Below, piece by piece: positions 1 to 8,287 of a DNA stretch of 64,000 nt (positions within the stretch are counted from its first letter, which is position 1; each line of letters begins with the position of its first letter). The position numbers were made by a program, and so were the translations under genes. The DNA comes from Bacteroidales bacterium (GTDB taxonomy: Bacteria > Bacteroidota > Bacteroidia > Bacteroidales > Paludibacteraceae): positions 39,341 to 103,340 of the forward strand of contig JAAYSS010000124.1 of the NCBI GenBank assembly GCA_012518275.1, written 5' to 3'. Below the pieces are notes generated by a model. It saw only the letters and a list, made by a program, of their open reading frames with translations. It was not told the origin of the DNA and ran no database searches.

Positions 1-2
1 TC

Positions 3-77
3 AAACCGGATGGAACCTTGAATTTCAAAATCAATAACATTGGATTAAATCCAAATAAAATATTATTTCTAAAATAA
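3..77 (+). CDS. C-terminal end of an unidentified protein (partial)
   Basis: One frame is open from the left edge of the window and ends at a TAA seven bases before the next start codon. It would encode about 24 residues ending in ILFLK. The other two forward frames hit stops earlier. The tight spacing to the following exported protein suggests the same operon, but the fragment is too short to identify. It could also be noncoding. Confidence 0.4.
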   Translation, partial: KPDGTLNFKINNIGLNPNKILFLK

Positions 78-83
78 AAAACA

Positions 84-1181
84 ATGAAAAAAATTTTTAC
101 AATTTTCAGTATGATAATGCTTTGTGTGGCATTGTTCTCAGAGAATTCACCTACTATCTCGCGTGTGATTGAATATCGACCGGCACCGGGGCAACATATT
201 AATCGATTGTTTCCGCCACCTGACATGAGCGATACGCCGGAAAACGCATTAAAATTTGCCAATGAAAAACTGGTAGGTAATGCTGGAATAATCGGATTAG
301 GTGCCTTTGGTGGTTATGTAATTGTTGGTTTTGATCATTCAATTGTAAACGTGAAAGGAGAGTATGATTTCAAAGCCTTGGGAAATGCTTTTCAAAATAG
401 TGCAGAACCGGGAATTGTTATGGTTTGTCAGGATTTGAATAAAAATGGAAAACCGGATGAAAATGAGCCATGGTATGAACTTGCCGGGAGTGACTATTAT
501 CATCCTGAAACGATAAAAAACTACGAAATTACCTATTATCGTCCCGAGCCGGATGGGCAGAAAAGTGCAATCCGTTGGACAGATAATCAAGAAAATGAAG
601 GAACGATAAAGCATATGGGAAGTCAGTCAACTATGTATCCATTGTGGATTAGCGACAACACACTCACCTTTAAAGGAACCAAGCTGAGAAACACGGCATA
701 TAAAGACGGTATGATTAAACTTCCTGCTTTTGATTGGGGGTATGTGGACAATCATTCTAACTCTGAAGACATCGAAAAAACGGGATTTAAAATTGACTGG
801 GCTGTGGATGATAAGGGTAATTCTGTGGATTTGGCATACATTGATTTTATAAAAATTCATACCGGACAACTGCAAGAGGCAGGCTGGTTGGGCGAGACAA
901 GTACTGAGGTAAAAGGGATAATTGACTTACATCCCGATGCTGTTCTTTCATCGGTTGAGCCTACAAACTATCATGAAGCAACAATTTTTGTTTCAAAAGG
1001 CGTGCTTTGGGTAAAAGAGATGGAAGTGACTTTAATTAATTTATACAACATTCAAGGGGCATTGGTAAAACAGGTGCAAAATACAGCGTCCGTTAGTATG
1101 AATGACCTTCCAAAAGGTGTTTATATTGTAGAAATAACGGATGATATGAACTCAAAATATTTTAATAAAGTAACTAATTAA
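84..1181 (+). CDS. Secreted surface protein with C-terminal T9SS sorting domain
   Basis: This 365-residue protein starts with a signal peptide (lysines, then a hydrophobic stretch to about residue 19). Near residues 117-131 there is an EF-hand-like acidic loop (DLNKNGKPDENEPWYE) that may bind calcium. The last 50 or so residues fit a type IX secretion type A sorting domain, with the NLYNIQGALVK and LPKGVYIVEI blocks. Such proteins cross the outer membrane by the T9SS and are anchored or released at the surface. The body resembles the 'cell surface protein' family found beside DUF4465 and TonB-receptor genes in Bacteroidales, some of them cobalamin loci; that link is from memory of the family. 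The DUF4465 gene follows 11 nt later, so the two are probably co-transcribed. The precise ligand is unknown. Confidence 0.75.
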   Translation: MKKIFTIFSMIMLCVALFSENSPTISRVIEYRPAPGQHINRLFPPPDMSDTPENALKFANEKLVGNAGIIGLGAFGGYVIVGFDHSIVNVKGEYDFKALGNAFQNSAEPGIVMVCQDLNKNGKPDENEPWYELAGSDYYHPETIKNYEITYYRPEPDGQKSAIRWTDNQENEGTIKHMGSQSTMYPLWISDNTLTFKGTKLRNTAYKDGMIKLPAFDWGYVDNHSNSEDIEKTGFKIDWAVDDKGNSVDLAYIDFIKIHTGQLQEAGWLGETSTEVKGIIDLHPDAVLSSVEPTNYHEATIFVSKGVLWVKEMEVTLINLYNIQGALVKQVQNTASVSMNDLPKGVYIVEITDDMNSKYFNKVTN

Positions 1182-1192
1182 AAATTAATCTA

Positions 1193-1963
1193 ATGAAAAA
1201 ATTAAATTTATTTACACTAATTGCTCTTGTGGCGGTGCTTGTGGCTTCTTGTAAGCCGGAAGCAGAGATTAAAACTTACATAGTTGATTTTGAAGATGTA
1301 ACACTTACCGAAGGTATCAACAACGGTTCAGACTTGAGCGGTACACCAAAAAAAGAAGAAGCTTGGGGTAGCGAAATCACAAACTATTACAAGGACATTG
1401 TGTCAGGAATAGCAAAATTTGAAAATGTATATACCAGCGATTGGTTCTCGTGGAAAGGCTTTGCAGTATCGAATAAGACAGATACAAGCACGTCCGGATA
1501 TGAAAATCAATACAGCGTTTATTCTACGGGAGGCGCAATGAATTCAAAAAACTTTGCACTGGTTTATGAAAACGGAACCGTAAAAATTGATAAAAACGAA
1601 CACGGCAATTTCGAAATTAACAGCCTGATGCTCAATAATTCAACTTGGGTGTATCTGGGAATTAAACAAGGTAATTATGCCGGTGGAGCTGCTAAAAAAT
1701 TTGAAGCAAATGATTGGTTCAAGGTAATTATCACCGGTTCACTCAATAATGTAGAAACTGGAAAAGTAGAATACTATCTTGCCGATTTCAGAGATGGAAA
1801 ATCATTTGTTTTAGAAAATTGGGAAAAAGTTGATGTGAGTGCTTTGGGAGAAGTGGACAAGTTACAATTTGAATTTGCATCGTCAGATGTTGGTGAATAC
1901 GGCATTAACACACCAACCTATGTTTGCATCGATAACTTGGAATTTCAGCAAACAATTGAGTAA
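1193..1963 (+). CDS. DUF4465-family surface lipoprotein
   Basis: The 256-residue product has a lipoprotein signal ending in LVASC near residue 20, followed by acidic residues, which fits outer-membrane export in this phylum. The remainder matches the DUF4465 pattern: a VDFED start, a SWKGFAVSN block, a YSTGGA block, and a C-terminal YVCIDNLEF strand typical of a beta-sandwich carbohydrate- or cofactor-binding fold. To my recollection some DUF4465 proteins of gut Bacteroides are vitamin B12-binding surface proteins (BtuH type), so cobalamin capture is one possibility; no TonB receptor is visible in the window to test this. It is the last gene of its operon, followed by a strong hairpin. Confidence 0.8.
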   Translation: MKKLNLFTLIALVAVLVASCKPEAEIKTYIVDFEDVTLTEGINNGSDLSGTPKKEEAWGSEITNYYKDIVSGIAKFENVYTSDWFSWKGFAVSNKTDTSTSGYENQYSVYSTGGAMNSKNFALVYENGTVKIDKNEHGNFEINSLMLNNSTWVYLGIKQGNYAGGAAKKFEANDWFKVIITGSLNNVETGKVEYYLADFRDGKSFVLENWEKVDVSALGEVDKLQFEFASSDVGEYGINTPTYVCIDNLEFQQTIE

Positions 1964-2014
1964 TAAATAAAATTCACTACGAACCATCTATTTTGGTTAT
2001 TTAATATATGTCAA

Positions 2015-2052
2015 AACGGCAGGTATGGTAGAGCGCTATCGTACCTGTCGTT
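2015..2052 (+). terminator. Long hairpin, probable terminator after the DUF4465 gene
   Basis: The 38 bases fold on themselves with 17 consecutive pairs, three of them G-T, around an AGCG loop. The stem is followed by only a weak T run (CGTTTTA). It lies about 50 nt past the DUF4465 stop and just before a promoter for the next gene, which suits termination. Confidence 0.6.
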
Positions 2053-2083
2053 CGTTTTAGGAATATGAGTAAACGAATAATGG

Positions 2084-2115
2084 TTTGTCGATTCAGCGAA
2101 AAAAATGTAATTTTG
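2084..2115 (+). promoter_or_regulatory. Bacteroidota-type promoter for the aldehyde dehydrogenase
   Basis: TTTG at 2084-2087 and TAATTTTG at 2108-2115 are separated by 20 nt and match the -33/-7 consensus of the phylum. Transcription should start near 2122, leaving a leader of about 200 nt. Confidence 0.6.
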
Positions 2116-2322
2116 AAATCAAATAAAATAAAACTCGTCTCGACTTTTAAAACATAGTGAACAGTAGCCTTTTAAATTCGCTTTTACCCAATTTCGACCA
2201 CATAGTTTAAAAATATCAAAGATATTTTTCTCTATGTTTACGTAAATTAGAGAAAATGAGAGTGAAAACTATGTTTTCTATGTTTTTAGAAAAAAGTCAA
2301 GATGACTTCATAAAAAAAAGTT
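2116..2322 (+). promoter_or_regulatory. Structured leader with repeated ACATAG/CTATGT motifs
   Basis: Between the predicted promoter and the aldehyde dehydrogenase start there is no long reading frame. The six-base motif ACATAG occurs at 2152 and 2200, and its complement CTATGT at 2232, 2269 and 2278. The pair at 2200-2205/2232-2237 flanks a perfect nine-base-pair stem (2209-2217 with 2221-2229, loop AAA). A small stem (2294-2298 with 2304-2308) sits just ahead of the start codon. A 28-codon frame (2256-2342) begins in the leader and overlaps the gene start in another frame. Together these suggest leader-based control or protein binding sites; function is inferred. Confidence 0.4.
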
Positions 2323-3690
2323 ATGTCGGATACTGTTATTAAGGAATTACTTCAAAGTCATCGTCGTTTTTTTGCTACGCATCAAACAAAAAGTATCTCT
2401 TTTCGCATGGATAATCTGCGAAAGTTGAAATCGGCTATTTTACGCTACGAAAAAGAGATTTGCAGAGCACTTTGGCAAGACTTACACAAATCATCCGAGG
2501 AAGCTTATCTTACGGAAATCAGCATTGTGTTGGCTGAGATTAACTATCATCTAAAAAATCTGCGTCGCTGGGCAAAGCCGAAACGGGTGTCGATGCCTAT
2601 GAAGCTATTCCCTTCTACCGGAAAAATTCATTATGAACCGTTGGGAGTTGCACTGATTATTTCGCCGTGGAACTATCCGTTTCAGCTTGTTATTAACCCT
2701 TTGGTAGGAGCCATCTCTGCAGGGTGTTGTGCTATGCTAAAGCCGGCGCCTTACGCTTCACATATTGCCCAAGTAGTTGAAAAAATGATTACCGAAACTT
2801 TTCCTACAGAGTACATCAGCGTTATTCAAGGAGGGCGAGAAGTGAACGAAATGGTTTTGAAAGAGCGCTTTGACCTGATTTTCTTCACAGGAAGTCCTAT
2901 GCTCGGTAAAGTGGTAATGAAAGCTGCGTCGGAACACCTTACGCCCGTGATACTTGAATTGGGTGGTAAGAGTCCTTGTATCGTTGATAAAGACGCCGAC
3001 CTGACTATTGCATCTCGACGAATCATGTGGGGAAAAACCATAAATGCAGGGCAAACCTGCGTGGCACCCGATTATCTTTTTGTTCATGCTTCGGTGAAAG
3101 ATGAATTGATGGAGAAAATGAAGGCGGCTCTGCTGGAAATGTTTGGAAATAATCCGCAAGAAAGTGATTTTTATCCCCGAATAATCAATGAAAAAGCGAT
3201 GAAAAGATTAACACGACTGATGGAGAAGGGGCGGATTATTCACGGTGGAAAAGTTGATTTGGATGATAAGTATATCGAACCGACATTTATAGACAATTTG
3301 CAGCTGGATGACCCTGTGATGCAAGAAGAGATTTTTGGTCCGATATTGCCCGTTTTCACTTTTGAAAATCTGGATGAACCTATTCATTATATTAATTCTC
3401 ACGAAAAACCGTTGGCTTTCTATTTCTTTGGAAAGAATAAAACCGCTATGGAAGCCGTGCTTAAAACAACTTCCGGTGGCGGTTGCATCAATGATACACT
3501 GCTACATCTGAGCAATCATAATCTTCCTTTCGGTGGTGTAGGAAACAGTGGAATGGGACATTATCACGGGTATTACAGCTTTTTGGCGTTTACTCATCAG
3601 CGTGCCATCGTTTCGTCGCGAAATTGGTTTGATATGAAGGTGAAATATGTGCCGTTCAAAGGTTTCGATCGGCTGAAGAAGTTTTTATAA
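2323..3690 (+). CDS. NAD(P)-dependent aldehyde dehydrogenase (ALDH3-like)
   Basis: The 455-residue enzyme oxidises aldehydes to carboxylic acids with NAD(P)+. The family signature is complete: SPWNYP with Asn117, the glutamate motif LELGGKSP with Glu212, and the catalytic cysteine in NAGQTC at Cys246. Length and the C-terminal NLPFGGVGNSGMG block fit the class 3 / YwdH-like branch rather than longer betaine-type enzymes. No signal peptide is present, so it should be cytosolic or membrane-associated through its C-terminus. It has its own promoter and a long leader. A B3/B4-domain gene follows 52 nt downstream and may be co-transcribed. The physiological aldehyde cannot be read from the sequence. 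Confidence 0.9.
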   Translation: MSDTVIKELLQSHRRFFATHQTKSISFRMDNLRKLKSAILRYEKEICRALWQDLHKSSEEAYLTEISIVLAEINYHLKNLRRWAKPKRVSMPMKLFPSTGKIHYEPLGVALIISPWNYPFQLVINPLVGAISAGCCAMLKPAPYASHIAQVVEKMITETFPTEYISVIQGGREVNEMVLKERFDLIFFTGSPMLGKVVMKAASEHLTPVILELGGKSPCIVDKDADLTIASRRIMWGKTINAGQTCVAPDYLFVHASVKDELMEKMKAALLEMFGNNPQESDFYPRIINEKAMKRLTRLMEKGRIIHGGKVDLDDKYIEPTFIDNLQLDDPVMQEEIFGPILPVFTFENLDEPIHYINSHEKPLAFYFFGKNKTAMEAVLKTTSGGGCINDTLLHLSNHNLPFGGVGNSGMGHYHGYYSFLAFTHQRAIVSSRNWFDMKVKYVPFKGFDRLKKFL

Positions 3691-3742
3691 ATCATCTTAT
3701 AGCAAATTCAAAGGGAAGAGAAGTGAATTGAAAAATAAGAAA

Positions 3743-4387
3743 ATGATAGAAATAAATGTAAGTAACGAAATAAAGTCAGTTTGTCCCGAATTTGCATTTT
3801 CTGCGGTTCAATGTCGGGTAAAAAACTCGCTTTACAACGAAGAACTTTGGCGAGCGATTAAGGAGTTTTCGAAAAAATTTGCTTCGGAAACAGCTTTAAA
3901 CCAAATCAATAAGCTTCCGAATATTGTCGAGACGCGCGAAGTTTACAAAAAACTGGGCAAAGATCCGAACCGCTACCGTCCGTCAGGTGAGGCGCTTTGC
4001 AGACGAGTTGTCAGGGGCATTCCGCTGTATCAAATCAGTACGTTGGTCGATTTAATCAATCTTGTGTCGTTGCAATCGGGCTATTCTATCGGTGGATTTG
4101 ATGCGGATAAAATTGAAGGTAACCTAACGTTAGGTGTAGGAAAAGCCGGAGAAAAATTCGAAGCTATCGGGCGTGGACTGCTCAATATCGAAGGATTGCC
4201 CGTTTACCGCGACAACATCGGCGGTATCGGTACACCCACCAGCGACGAAGAACGTACCAAAATCTCACTTGAAACTACAAATCTGCTGATGATTATCAAC
4301 GGATATTCCGGCGAAAAAGGATTGGCGGAAGTAACGGAATACGCTAAAGAGTTACTTGCGTTATTTTGTGATGCTGATTTTGAGTAA
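3743..4387 (+). CDS. B3/B4 tRNA-binding domain protein
   Basis: The product of about 214 residues matches the stand-alone B3/B4 domain found in the beta subunit of phenylalanyl-tRNA synthetase. Visible features include the KLGKDPNRYRPSGEAL block and the GGIGTPTSDEER block. Stand-alone copies are thought to act in tRNA quality control or editing, but their role is not firmly settled. I chose the ATG at 3743; an in-frame TTG five codons upstream (3728) is possible but unnecessary. It follows the aldehyde dehydrogenase closely without its own clear promoter. Confidence 0.8.
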   Translation: MIEINVSNEIKSVCPEFAFSAVQCRVKNSLYNEELWRAIKEFSKKFASETALNQINKLPNIVETREVYKKLGKDPNRYRPSGEALCRRVVRGIPLYQISTLVDLINLVSLQSGYSIGGFDADKIEGNLTLGVGKAGEKFEAIGRGLLNIEGLPVYRDNIGGIGTPTSDEERTKISLETTNLLMIINGYSGEKGLAEVTEYAKELLALFCDADFE

Positions 4388-4493
4388 ATTACGATTATGG
4401 CAGTTCAATTCAACGAAAATTCCGTGCTTACAAATAGCTGAATCACATGGCAAACATAACACACAGTTCCTACCAATAAGAATCTTTCTTTTC

Positions 4494-4526
4494 TTTGCTA
4501 ATATTAAAAAAATATTCCTATTTTTG
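4494..4526 (+). promoter_or_regulatory. Promoter for the frameshifted outer-membrane gene
   Basis: TTTG at 4494-4497 and TATTTTTG at 4519-4526, spaced by 21 nt, match the phylum consensus. The predicted transcript start lies roughly 55 nt before the ATG at 4589, which supports that ATG as the original start. Confidence 0.5.
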
Positions 4527-4588
4527 TTTTGAGATTTTTTATGATAAGGTCGCTATTAAAATTTAGATAGATAATAAGAAAAAATAAT

Positions 4589-5217
4589 ATGAAACGAATT
4601 TTATTTACATAATTATTTTGATTGGTGTTTTGCAAGGCTTTTCACAATCAAACTTCCAAGATCTTGTGTACAATAATGTCGAAACAACAATGAATACAAA
4701 AATATTGGACACGGATAATACTTTCTACAATGATGACCGTACAAACAAAACTGGAGAATCGAAGGTTTATAGAAGTATAGATATGGGATATGACTTTGGC
4801 ATTAAAAATAGAGATGGCTATAAAGTAGATAAATTACATTTAAGTACTACACAAGGCTATAATTTTAATAATTCTTTTTTTGCAGGAATGGGTGTAGGAC
4901 TAAATTATATTTCAGCAGCAGGTAGAAGTTTATTAATGGTACCTACTTTCGTAAATTTAAAGAAATATTTAAATCCAAGCGTTGTCACGCCTTATGTTGA
5001 GTTTAGAGGCGGATATTCATTTTTGCTTTTAAAGCTAGATGATTCGGATACAGGTGGCATATATCTTTCACCTTCATTTAGGATAAGATATCCTATAACT
5101 GATAAAATCGGAGTAACAGGAGCTTTTGGCTTTGTATATCAACAAGTTGGAGATACATTTATAAAAGAATCAATAGCTATTAATGGGATTTCATTAAGAT
5201 TTGGTGTCGAATTTTAA
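4589..5217 (+). pseudogene. Outer-membrane beta-barrel protein with a frameshift in its signal peptide
   Basis: The body (4618-5217, 199 codons) shows alternating polar/aromatic strands, glycine-rich turns and a C-terminal LRFGVEF ending in Phe, all typical of a small outer-membrane barrel. Its frame has no ATG in a sensible place: the first usable codon is a TTG leaving only a stub of hydrophobic signal (IGVLQGFSQ). The ATG at 4589 starts MKRILFT and then meets TAA at 4610-4612 in a different frame. Restoring one base near 4608 would join MKRILFT to IIILIGVLQGFSQ, a textbook signal peptide. So the gene is either recently inactivated, subject to slippage, or affected by a sequence error. Flanking genes are unrelated. 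Confidence 0.6.
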
Positions 5218-5239
5218 TTGTTGAGTTTGTTATTTTCAT

Positions 5240-5268
5240 AACTCTTCCCCTTTGGGTCAGGGAGAGTT
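5240..5268. terminator. Possible bidirectional terminator between barrel gene and purM
   Basis: AACTCTTCCCC at 5240-5250 can pair with GGGAGAGTT at 5260-5268 with one bulged T. It lies in the 60-nt gap between two convergent genes, where a shared terminator is expected, but there is no strong T run. Confidence 0.4.
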
Positions 5269-5277
5269 AGAGATGGG

Positions 5278-6480
5278 TTAGTATTCAAATTTTCCAAATT
5301 CACTCTCTATCACCAGTTCTTTCTTATCTGATGTTTCACAATAACCTACGATTTGAGCATCAATCCCGAATGATTCGGAAATATTGATAACTTCCTGAGC
5401 ATATTTTTTTGGCAGATAAATTTCCAAGCGGTGTCCCATGTTAAAGACTTTGTACATCTCTTTCCAGTCGGTGTCGGATTGTTCCTGAATAAGGCGGAAA
5501 AGGGGTGGGATAGGAAATAGGTTGTTTTTTACCACTTTCAGTTGGTCGATGAAGTGGAGGATTTTAGTTTGTGCTCCGCCACTACAATGCACCATTCCGT
5601 GAATATGTGGACGGAGTGTTTTCAGCATTTTTTTCACAACAGGTGCATACGTTCTTGTGGGTGAAAGCACCAGTTTCCCTGCATCAATTCCCAAGCTTTC
5701 AATTTTATCGGTCAGTTTCATTTCGCCGGAATAGATTAAACTTTGCGGAATTTCCGGATTGTAACTTTCGGGATATTTCTCGGCTAAATAGTTGGAAAAC
5801 ACATCGTGGCGAGCCGAAGTCAGCCCGTTGCTGCCCATCCCACCGTTGTATTCTTTCTCATAAGTTGCTTGGCCACTCGATGAAAGCCCCACAATTACAT
5901 CACCGGCTTGGATATTTGCATTATCAATCACATCCGCACGTTTCATCCGACACGTAACGGTACTGTCCACGATGATAGTTCGCACTAAATCGCCTACATC
6001 AGCCGTCTCACCGCCAGTTTCGTAAATGTTTACGCCCATTTCGCGTAGTTCGGCAACGAGTTCGCTCGTTCCGTTGATAATCGCCGAGATTACTTCGCCC
6101 GGAATGCGGTTTTTATTTCTGCCAATGGTGGAGGAGAGTAAAATATTATCTGTAGCACCTACGCAAATCAAGTCATCCACGTTCATAATCAGTGCATCTT
6201 GCGCAATTCCTTTCCAGACTGATATGTCGCCCGTTTCCCGCCAATACACGTATGCCAAGGATGATTTCGTGCCCGCACCGTCGGCGTGCATAATGTTGCA
6301 ATATTCGGGGTCATTTCCCAAAAAATCGGGTATAATTTTACAAAAAGCTTTTGGATAAAGTCCTTTATCAATGTTTTTAATGGCGTTGTGAACATCTTCT
6401 TTCGAAGCAGAAACACCGCGAAGGTCATATCTGTCCCCAGAATTGCCTTGTGGCGGGACTTGATTGGAATTTGCTGACAT
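5278..6480 (-). CDS. purM: Phosphoribosylformylglycinamidine cyclo-ligase (AIR synthetase)
   Basis: The enzyme closes the imidazole ring of purines, converting FGAM to AIR with ATP. The 400-residue product has the PurM/SelD-type ATP-binding features: the DLRGVSASKEDV start, the HADGAGTKSSLA block, NVDDLICVGA, and YETGGETADVGD. The length of about 390-400 is usual for the Bacteroidota form, which is longer than the E. coli enzyme. The first 15 residues are poorly conserved, but no internal Met offers a better start and a promoter element lies 24 nt upstream. It is transcribed alone, away from purE at 39.4 kb. Confidence 0.93.
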   Translation of the reverse strand: MSANSNQVPPQGNSGDRYDLRGVSASKEDVHNAIKNIDKGLYPKAFCKIIPDFLGNDPEYCNIMHADGAGTKSSLAYVYWRETGDISVWKGIAQDALIMNVDDLICVGATDNILLSSTIGRNKNRIPGEVISAIINGTSELVAELREMGVNIYETGGETADVGDLVRTIIVDSTVTCRMKRADVIDNANIQAGDVIVGLSSSGQATYEKEYNGGMGSNGLTSARHDVFSNYLAEKYPESYNPEIPQSLIYSGEMKLTDKIESLGIDAGKLVLSPTRTYAPVVKKMLKTLRPHIHGMVHCSGGAQTKILHFIDQLKVVKNNLFPIPPLFRLIQEQSDTDWKEMYKVFNMGHRLEIYLPKKYAQEVINISESFGIDAQIVGYCETSDKKELVIESEFGKFEY

Positions 6481-6503
6481 AATTTGTGGAATTTTTTACG
6501 TTG

Positions 6504-6511
6504 CAAAGGTA
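6504..6511 (-). promoter_or_regulatory. -7 element for purM
   Basis: On the minus strand this reads TACCTTTG, matching TAnnTTTG, 24 nt before the purM start. The -33 box is weak, with TTTC at the expected distance. Confidence 0.4.
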
Positions 6512-6761
6512 AGAAAAACTGCGCTTGTTTGAAAGTAGAAAATGAGAGAAGTTGGAAGTGCGAAGAACAGGGTTTTAACAATATTTATCAAACTTAACTT
6601 AACTTCTTGCTACTGCCATAATATAATCGGTGGTTTGCTTGCAGAAGCAAGAGATTGTGTTGACAAAACAACTCATAAGTTATAAACTTGTGGTAGTAAA
6701 AAGGCATAAAAAAGTTTGAGTTTGTAGATGCTAAACTCAGAACTTGAAATTTTATTATTAG

Positions 6762-6848
6762 CGGAAATCGAGGGATTCGAACCCCCGGTACAGTTACCCG
6801 TACACCGCATTTCGAGTGCGGCCCGTTCAACCACTCCGGCAGATTTCC
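6762..6848 (-). tRNA. tRNA-Ser (anticodon CGA)
   Basis: The minus strand gives an 87-nt class II tRNA. The acceptor stem is GGAAATC/GATTTCC with discriminator G. The anticodon stem CCGCA/TGCGG encloses the loop CTCGAAA, giving anticodon CGA, which reads the serine codon UCG. A long variable arm and the T-arm sequence GGTTCGAATCC are present. CCA is not encoded. No integrase or matching attachment repeat is nearby. Confidence 0.95.
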
Positions 6849-7055
6849 TTAAAATAATTATGCAAAAGTAGTTTTTTTATTCATAACGTGCAAAAATAGG
6901 AATAGCTATTTTTATCTTGGTAGAGAATATTTATACGAAAAAGATATTCGAAATCGGGATAAATTATTTGACTTATATTTATGTCAATAAACTGAGAAAT
7001 AAACTTTGAGTACAGTAAGAAATTGCTACACAAGTGAAAAACTCTTTTCCTTAAC

Positions 7056-8102
7056 TCACTGATATTGAATATAAATCGGTTGTGGTTTTAGCTTTAATAG
7101 TTCTTGAGGTGTTAACATTCTATGAGGTGCTTTTTTTACGTCGTTTTTATAAAACAGCTTAAACCCCGTAAATTGTATCGGTTCACTATATATGTAATTG
7201 CGGTGAGTACCAAATTTTAGTTCGGGTGGTCCCCATCCGTCCATATCAATGACGATTTGAACTTCAGGATGAAGTTTGATATTTTGATAGTTGGTAATCA
7301 TTCGCCTTGTAAAGCGATGAATTACAAAAACTTTGGGTGGTAAATTGTTCTCTTTTACTAATTTAGTCAGGAAATCGGAACAGTAATTAATTTCCTTGGC
7401 ATCAAAAGTTCCAATTTTTTTGCCCGGCGGTGTGCCGTCTTTCATTGAAAATTCGGGATCAATTCCGAGATGAACGTGAGGCAGTTTCAAGTATTTTTCG
7501 AGTAGCGGAAGTTCGTCTTGAATTTTACTCAACGCCACCTGAATGTCAAGAAAAACAAGTGTATTCTCCTGCATTTGGGCAATTGCAAGGACGGAGTCAA
7601 TCTGATTTTCGGGCATTCTGAACCGATATTTTCCATCTTTTCCCGGGCTTCCTTGCGCTACAACTGCAATATAATGTAATGCCGGAACCACCGGGGTCGC
7701 GGGGTCTGTGGTGCGCCAAGCTTTTAATTCGGCATTTAACCTTTGCCACATTTGTTTCGGGGGAAGTTCGCCCAAAATACCCATCTTTGTTGAGTATAAA
7801 TTCCCGTAATAAGCAATGATTCTGTTGAAGGGAAGGATGGCACCGTTTAGCGGGAGAGGTTGGTCTTTCACGGGCCAAAGTCCGGTAGTATCGCCGTTGG
7901 CAAGCGATGCTAGCTTTAGATTGTATGCTATTGAGTCCACAGTCAGCGATTGCTGTGGCTCTTCTGTTTCTATTTCTTGCTCTTGTTTATTGACATTTGG
8001 AGTAATGCTTTCGGTAGCCTTCTTGTTATAACTCTTTCCTTGACAAGAAATTGCTGACAACGCAATAAGCATGGTAAATAAAAAATGAAGTCGTTTGTTC
8101 AT
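7056..8102 (-). CDS. Uncharacterised lipoprotein, possible TIM-barrel fold
   Basis: The 348-residue product begins with a lipoprotein signal (IALSAISCQG, Cys at about residue 20). A low-complexity E/Q/T linker follows, then a soluble domain of about 280 residues. Regularly spaced strand motifs such as AYYGNLYSTKMGILGE, VFLDIQVA, LGIDPEFSM, KVFVIHRF and IVIDMDGWG suggest a TIM-barrel resembling glycoside hydrolases, with acidic residues at strand ends. I do not recognise a named family, and enzymatic activity is not established. It stands alone between the tRNA and the acyltransferase operon, with a good promoter and an inverted repeat in its leader. Confidence 0.7.
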   Translation of the reverse strand: MNKRLHFLFTMLIALSAISCQGKSYNKKATESITPNVNKQEQEIETEEPQQSLTVDSIAYNLKLASLANGDTTGLWPVKDQPLPLNGAILPFNRIIAYYGNLYSTKMGILGELPPKQMWQRLNAELKAWRTTDPATPVVPALHYIAVVAQGSPGKDGKYRFRMPENQIDSVLAIAQMQENTLVFLDIQVALSKIQDELPLLEKYLKLPHVHLGIDPEFSMKDGTPPGKKIGTFDAKEINYCSDFLTKLVKENNLPPKVFVIHRFTRRMITNYQNIKLHPEVQIVIDMDGWGPPELKFGTHRNYIYSEPIQFTGFKLFYKNDVKKAPHRMLTPQELLKLKPQPIYIQYQ

Positions 8103-8121
8103 GATTTTTTATTGAAAATAA

Positions 8122-8148
8122 TTTTAGTACGTACACAATGTACTAAAA
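8122..8148 (-). promoter_or_regulatory. Inverted repeat in the leader of the unknown lipoprotein
   Basis: TTTTAGTAC (8122-8130) and GTACTAAAA (8140-8148) form a perfect nine-base inverted repeat with a nine-base spacer. It sits between the promoter and the start codon, so it could be an operator or a leader hairpin. Confidence 0.4.
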
Positions 8149-8174
8149 AGAATGATTATTTTGAAAAATCCAGA

Positions 8175-8205
8175 CAAAGGTAATTATTTTGTTTTGACAC
8201 ACAAA
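8175..8205 (-). promoter_or_regulatory. Promoter of the unknown lipoprotein gene
   Basis: Reading the minus strand, TTTG (8205-8202), 19 nt, then TACCTTTG (8182-8175) fits the Bacteroidota -33/-7 consensus closely. Confidence 0.6.
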
Positions 8206-8287
8206 TAAGAATTTTTTAAAGTTTAGTTTTTTAGAATACTTTTTTACAAGTTGTGTTGTTTTATTATTATAATTGTGATAAAAAGAC

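Noticed and set aside
5571..5957. 128-codon frame antisense to purM
   Set aside because: purM is a clear match over this whole stretch, and the frame has no recognisable domain.
6189..6581. 130-codon minus-strand frame overlapping the start of purM
   Set aside because: It runs in another frame across the purM N-terminus and promoter element and shows no domain.
6594..6830. 78-codon frame on the minus strand
   Set aside because: Its first third is the tRNA-Ser gene read as protein.
6762..6848. tRNA-Ser as a mobile-element attachment site
   Set aside because: No integrase, direct repeat of the tRNA end or change in gene content was found nearby.
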